This document shows, piece after piece, positions 63,094-64,000 of a stretch of 64,000 nt of DNA. Every line of letters starts with the position of its first letter. Positions within the stretch are counted from its first letter, which is position 1. A model generated the notes under the pieces. The model saw nothing but the letters and a program-made list of their open reading frames with translations. It searched no databases and was not told where the DNA came from. This stretch comes from Thaumasiovibrio sp043421945. GTDB taxonomy: Bacteria; Pseudomonadota; Gammaproteobacteria; Enterobacterales; Vibrionaceae. The stretch is from NCBI GenBank assembly GCA_043421945.1, contig JBHOGO010000005.1, positions 1 through 64,000 of the forward strand, written 5' to 3'. The translations under genes were made by a program, and so were the position numbers.

Positions 63094-63131
63094 AAACTTG
63101 CTCCTGTGCTAGCCAGTACTGGAGCAAGTTT
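63094..63131 (+). terminator. 11-bp hairpin downstream of cytR
   Basis: AAACTTGCTCC and GGAGCAAGTTT are perfect inverted repeats around a 16-nt loop, 10 nt after the cytR stop. Only GTTTGTAC follows, so termination may be weak or factor-assisted. It ends 37 nt before ftsN and overlaps the space where an ftsN promoter would lie. Confidence 0.6.
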
Positions 63132-63168
63132 GTACTATAGACTCCTTAGCAATCATGAATAAGTTAAC

Positions 63169-63813
63169 GTGGCAACTCGAGATTACGTCAAACGCGGCCG
63201 AGGCAGCGCAAAGAAAAAAACAGCACGACAGACTCGTCGTCAACCATCAACCAATAACGCCTTTCCACTAAAATGGGCTCTAATTGCGTTCGTGCTTGTC
63301 GGTGCGCTTGGCTATGGGTTGTATTTTCTATCGACCACGCCGGCACCAGACAATTCGCCGACACCGGTAAAATCAACACCCAAGCCGACGCCGTCAAAAG
63401 CAGTGACAAAACCAGCAGCTCAACCAGAGGTAGTCAAGCCAGCTCCGAAGCCTGACCCTAAACCGACGACAAAACCTGCTGTGGAGTTACCACCAAAGCC
63501 TCAAGAAGAGTGGCAATACAAAGATATTCTTGAGAACAAAACCATTGAAGTGAACGAAAAGCAGCAAAGCGCACCATCTCGCCCTTATTTAATGCAATGC
63601 GGTGCTTACCGAAGTGCAGCCCAAGCAGAAGAACGTAAGGCAATGATCGCTTTCCAAGGCCTCGTCGCTGAAATACGCGTGAGTGAAGGAGAGAAAGGCG
63701 AATGGCATCGTGTGGTACTGGGCCCCTATGATGGCAAACGTGATGCAGAGCGAGAACGTAACCAACTTCGCCGAGCAGGTATAGAGCCTTGCGCTATCTG
63801 GTTTTGGGACTAG
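63169..63813 (+). CDS. ftsN: Cell-division protein FtsN
   Basis: FtsN triggers septal peptidoglycan synthesis. It has 214 residues, shorter than E. coli FtsN (319). The start is GTG at 63169. The cytoplasmic DYVKRGRG binds FtsA, a membrane helix follows at about 34-54 (WALIAFVLVGALGYGLYFL), then a Pro/Lys/Thr-rich periplasmic linker (about 60-115), the helix region near 117-130 (EWQYKDILENKTIEV) and a C-terminal SPOR domain (about 138-212). The short linker explains the size. Confidence 0.94.
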   Translation: MATRDYVKRGRGSAKKKTARQTRRQPSTNNAFPLKWALIAFVLVGALGYGLYFLSTTPAPDNSPTPVKSTPKPTPSKAVTKPAAQPEVVKPAPKPDPKPTTKPAVELPPKPQEEWQYKDILENKTIEVNEKQQSAPSRPYLMQCGAYRSAAQAEERKAMIAFQGLVAEIRVSEGEKGEWHRVVLGPYDGKRDAERERNQLRRAGIEPCAIWFWD

Positions 63814-63866
63814 CTCTTAAGTGCGATGAGTCGGTGTAAAGCGACTTTAACCACCCTATTCCTCTA

Positions 63867-63891
63867 AAGGCAGCCTAAGGCTGCCTTTTTT
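63867..63891 (+). terminator. Terminator of ftsN
   Basis: A perfect 9-bp stem (AAGGCAGCC/GGCTGCCTT, 3-nt loop) overlaps a T run. It lies 53 nt after the ftsN stop and 85 nt before hslV. Confidence 0.92.
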
Positions 63892-63976
63892 ATGCTTGAA
63901 AAGCCCTCACTTCATCCCCAAGTAGTAAACATGGCTTTTCTGGCAACACTGCCAGCACATTAATTGAGGTTTACCA

Positions 63977-64000
63977 TGACAACTATCGTATCCGTACGCC
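63977..64000 (+). CDS. hslV: ATP-dependent protease subunit HslV, first codons
   Basis: Only eight codons (MTTIVSVR) lie in the window, preceded by TTGAGGT. They match the N-terminus of HslV, whose Thr2 is the catalytic residue after removal of Met. The ftsN-hslV-hslU order is conserved in E. coli and Vibrio, which supports the call despite the short sequence. Confidence 0.85.

Noticed and set aside
1..64000. CRISPR array, prophage, integron, toxin-antitoxin or other defence system
   Set aside because: No spaced direct repeats, integrase, phage structural genes, attC-like sites or small paired toxin-antitoxin genes were seen; nearly all coding space is assigned to conserved core genes.

Overview
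The window is a stretch of a gammaproteobacterial chromosome, almost certainly from the Vibrionaceae. The pointers are an AphA orthologue next to ppc, an ArgH-ArgA fusion, a hybrid peroxiredoxin-glutaredoxin divergent from oxyR, a WD40 lipoprotein between fkpA and slyX, a complete pilMNOPQ operon beside mrcA, and a CRP protein nearly identical to that of E. coli. I cannot name the genus or species. Base composition looks even (mid to high 40s % G+C by eye), and most of the DNA is densely packed core genome. There is no intact insertion sequence, prophage, CRISPR array, rRNA or tRNA gene.

Layout. 1-5570 is the str operon (tuf-fusA-rpsG-rpsL, read leftward from a strong promoter at 3655-3683), preceded by tusDCB and a YheO-type regulator. 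5600-17817 follows the E. coli fkpA-to-crp order: fkpA, slyX, slyD, yheV, kefB-kefG, the ABC-F gene yheS, yheT, yheU, prkB, an OsmC-like gene and crp. A probable decayed transposase scrap lies between yheT and yheU. 17917-23520 holds a heptanucleotide repeat, a DUF1338 gene, the arginine succinyltransferase genes astD-astA with argD/astC, and pabA. 23691-38271 is the trpS-gph-rpe-dam-damX-aroB-aroK-pilQPONM superoperon and divergent mrcA. 38341-42066 carries oxyR, the Prx-Grx hybrid, a DUF3624 gene and an alkaline phosphatase. 42271-47425 is argC-argB-argG-argH(A). 47962-64000 carries ppc, aphA, metF, metL-metB, metJ, a malic enzyme, rpmE, priA, cytR, ftsN and the first codons of hslV.

How the parts work together. 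Arginine is the main metabolic theme. A biosynthetic operon with a fused N-acetylglutamate synthase sits under a tandem pair of ARG boxes. Some 20 kb away lies a catabolic ast cluster whose aminotransferase probably serves both routes. Methionine genes (metF, metBL, metJ) are tied together by two MetJ operators made of consecutive 8-bp met boxes. Sulfur also appears in the tus relay for tRNA 2-thiouridine. Oxidative defence (OxyR, Prx-Grx, KefGB), envelope and division functions (mrcA, damX, ftsN, type IV pilus) and global regulators (CRP, CytR, AphA) complete the region.

Most notable points. argE is absent from the argC-ppc gap where both E. coli and V. cholerae keep it; the gap holds the ARG boxes and a 61-codon unknown ORF. 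A short DUF1338 protein with an apparent His-His-Glu metal triad follows the ast genes. Other points are a 7-bp tandem repeat after crp, the possible IS4-type transposase remnant, and an open frame continuing beyond the yheV stop. I see no convincing undescribed multi-gene system here.
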